Source: Brienomyrus brachyistius (taxonomy: Eukaryota; Chordata; Actinopteri; Osteoglossiformes; Mormyridae). From it: a stretch of 64,000 nt of DNA. The notes under the pieces are model-generated. The model was not told the DNA's origin. It searched no databases and saw only the letters and a list, made by a program, of their open reading frames with translations. Position numbers and translations under genes: made by a program. The DNA lies in NCBI RefSeq assembly GCF_023856365.1, contig NC_064535.1, forward strand, positions 14,891,863 to 14,955,862. The letters are read 5' to 3'. Numbering within the stretch: the stretch's first letter is position 1; each line of letters opens with the position of its first letter. This document shows positions 61,787-64,000 of this stretch, piece by piece.

Positions 61787-61809
61787 GGGGGGGGGGGGGG
61801 GGGGGGGGG
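61787..61809. repeat. Poly-G tract of 23
   Basis: The longest G run in the window. A 19-base run lies 290 bp away at 61480-61498. Confidence 0.95.
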
Positions 61810-62843
61810 CATATCAGGGATCTGTCCAGTCAGGGTGAGGTGAGTCAGAGGGGAAACTAATGGATGGGAAGGGGATCAAAGAAGACTGGGGCGTGAGTGC
61901 AGGGGAAGGGGTCTCCCTCTTGAATACTGCCCACGCAGACCTGTACTCTGTCAGGCGGGAAACACAGATCATCAGGCTCGTCCTCCGTGGCATGCTGGAC
62001 GGCAGCCCATCTACACCAGGGCATGCAGAAACATGTCCCCTTCAGCCAGATCAAACTGCTACTTTCTGTACAAAAATGTATTTTTTTCCCCTTTAAAGGT
62101 GGGTGGTGGAGGTAAGCACCATACATAGTGTTCTCAAAGTTGTTTTTGAAACTGGTGTGTAAGGCAGGTCACAGAGAGGTAAGGAGTTCATCTGGGGCAA
62201 ATGCGAAACCTTTCATAGCTTCAGTGAGATAACGTCTCTCTCTTTTTATGGGCAGATTATCTCTACATATAGTAACATTCCAACTTATTCCAACGTTCGA
62301 CAGCCATTATGTACGCAAAATCATTAAGAAATATGTCATAAGCACCCGATTATAGAACCTCAAATGCCCCATTTTCACTAACGCATTACCGGAGCCGGTA
62401 CCTGGCTCTTTCCCAGTCCGGAACTGGTTCCACGCGTTTCCATCGCAAAATTAAGTGGTCTTAGAATTTGGAACTGTAACGTTAGCGAACGTGGGATGGG
62501 TTATTGCATCCTAAGTGGAAAAGCCTTAAATCTATATAGTTTTGTCTATTATCACCGTAGCCGGCAGTGAACTTCCCAGCGTATTAGCAGAATAAAATAA
62601 CGTTGCAGAATTTTGTTTATACTGTGGAAAAGCAAAAGATCGATCTTCTGGCCAAATTTAATATTTAGAAACGTGTCTTGAGTCAAAGAAAACATTATGA
62701 CACTGGAATGGCAAAGAGATCATGAGGTGGACAGCAAAGTTCAGCTTTTCGCAGGCTATTTTACTGCACGATCCTTAAGAGGACAGCGGTAAAACAGCGA
62801 GCAAAAATAAACTTTAAAGCAGAAATAATGTATTTAAAATGTA

Positions 62844-63238
62844 CAACCCCAATTCAGAAGTTGGGACGGTATGTAAAATGAAAATCAAACTGAAAACAGT
62901 ACTTTGTTAAATTATCTTTGACCTGTATTACATTAAAACAATACAACAGCACATCATTTAATGTGTTCCTCGTGAATTTAATTGTTTTTCTCAAAATAAA
63001 CACGTATTCCAATTTTGGTTCTTGCAACACATTTCAAAAAAAGTTGGGATAGTAAAGCATTTACCACTTTGTAATCTTGCCATTCCTTTTCACAACAATT
63101 AAAAGATATTTAGGGACTAAGGACACCAAGTGATGTAGTGTTTCAGGTGTAATTTTGTCCCATTCTTCTTGCAAACAAGTCTTAAGGTGGGCAACAGTTC
63201 TTCACTTCAAAATACATACCGTCCCAACTTTGGGTTTG
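62844..63238. mobile_element. Non-autonomous DNA transposon with TA duplication
   Basis: The left end CAACCCCAATTCAGAAGTTG continues GGACGGTATGTA. The right end is the reverse complement of CAAACCCAAAGTTGGGACGG followed by TATGTA. TA flanks both ends (62842-62843 and 63239-63240). An internal AAAGTTGGGATAGTAAAGC repeats the end motif. About 395 bp, no coding capacity. The ends match a widespread fish element, but I do not assign the superfamily. Confidence 0.8.
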
Positions 63239-64000
63239 TAGTTTCATCTACCAGAATCGATACAGCCATGCATATCTTAAAAACAGGGTTAAGTTAAGTA
63301 AGGCTGCTTACCCAGATCTAGTATATATAGATCTAGTATATAACCTAATACACGCACGGACTGGGGAGAAATACAGCCTTTAAGAGACAAAACTGGATAC
63401 AGGCAATAGAGACAGAGTGCAACAAGTCATACTCTGAAAATTATGTGACTTAAAGGGTCATATTTTCGGTTCGGCAGCTTCTAAAAACTTAAAATCATCA
63501 ACTGGTTATATAAATACTTCAATCAAAATGAATCCAAAAAACGGAATTCATATGAACCTTTATTTCACTCTCACTTCTGCCTAGGTAATGTTCCGTTCTG
63601 TTCTGAAACCAGCGGAAACGCGGGCAGGTTCTCAAAAGGCACCAAGCGAGAACCAGCCCAGCACCGGCACCAGAAGCTCTGACTCCTTGTTGGTGAAAAC
63701 GAGGCAAAAGAGTCCCTGCTATATAACCACAGCATTTAGCCACGGCTTACACAGGGCCCTCTGGTGGGCCAGCAATGGTCCGAAGGTCTCTGAGGCAGGA
63801 CGTGGTTACACTGGCGAGTGGCACCTATCACTCTTGAGTTTTCTTGTCATATTTATCACATTCTCATGATAAAGAGACCAAAGCACTTACTAAGGATATA
63901 CCTCAGTTGCTCTCAGAACCTCCATCACAACACAATGGCCAAAAGGACATGGAGAACCAAGCAGAAGGAAAAATGTGAATCTGAAACATCCTGGAAAGGA

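Overview
The window is vertebrate nuclear DNA, most likely from a ray-finned (teleost-type) fish. The evidence is GT-AG introns, abundant (CA)n microsatellites, a tRNA-derived SINE, a Tc1-like transposon and several short inverted-repeat elements of kinds common in fish. No bacterial, organellar or viral gene was seen. The species cannot be named from the sequence alone.

Two protein genes are present, both on the minus strand. (1) epas1, which encodes HIF-2 alpha, is complete: 16 coding exons from the ATG at 44527 down to the stop at 12661. Every junction is GT-AG, the phases join exactly, and the CDS is 2550 nt (849 residues plus stop). bHLH, PAS-A, PAS-B, both prolyl-hydroxylation motifs, the basic nuclear-localisation cluster and the C-terminal activation domain with its hydroxylatable Asn are intact. 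(2) The last four coding exons of prkce (protein kinase C epsilon) lie at 50834-55103. They cover the catalytic loop to the C-terminus, and the rest of the gene lies beyond the right edge. PRKCE upstream of EPAS1 in the same orientation is the vertebrate arrangement, and it separates this locus from the paralogous PRKCH-HIF1A pair. The residues also match EPAS1 and PRKCE rather than HIF1A and PRKCH.

Layout by coordinate: 1-9.9 kb is gene-free DNA downstream of epas1, with a palindromic MITE, a SINE, a decayed Tc1 element carrying a nested insertion, and two minisatellites. About 9.9-12.66 kb is the probable epas1 3' UTR. From 12.66 to 44.53 kb is epas1, with a 15.5-kb first intron. About 44.53-45.1 kb is the 5' UTR and promoter. 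From 45.1 to 47.8 kb is intergenic. About 47.8-50.83 kb is the probable prkce 3' UTR, and 50.83-64 kb holds the prkce 3' exons and introns.

The most notable signals are: an iron-responsive element in the epas1 5' UTR (44765-44794) followed by two tiny uORFs; a roughly 75-bp piece of epas1 exon 12 present twice in intron 14 between (TTA)n tracts; a 144-bp near-perfect hairpin filling most of intron 10; a family of inverted-repeat elements whose copies all lie inside CA/TG microsatellites; and many long poly-G/poly-C tracts. I found no convincing new protein system. The interest lies in post-transcriptional control of the hypoxia regulator and in the repeat biology.
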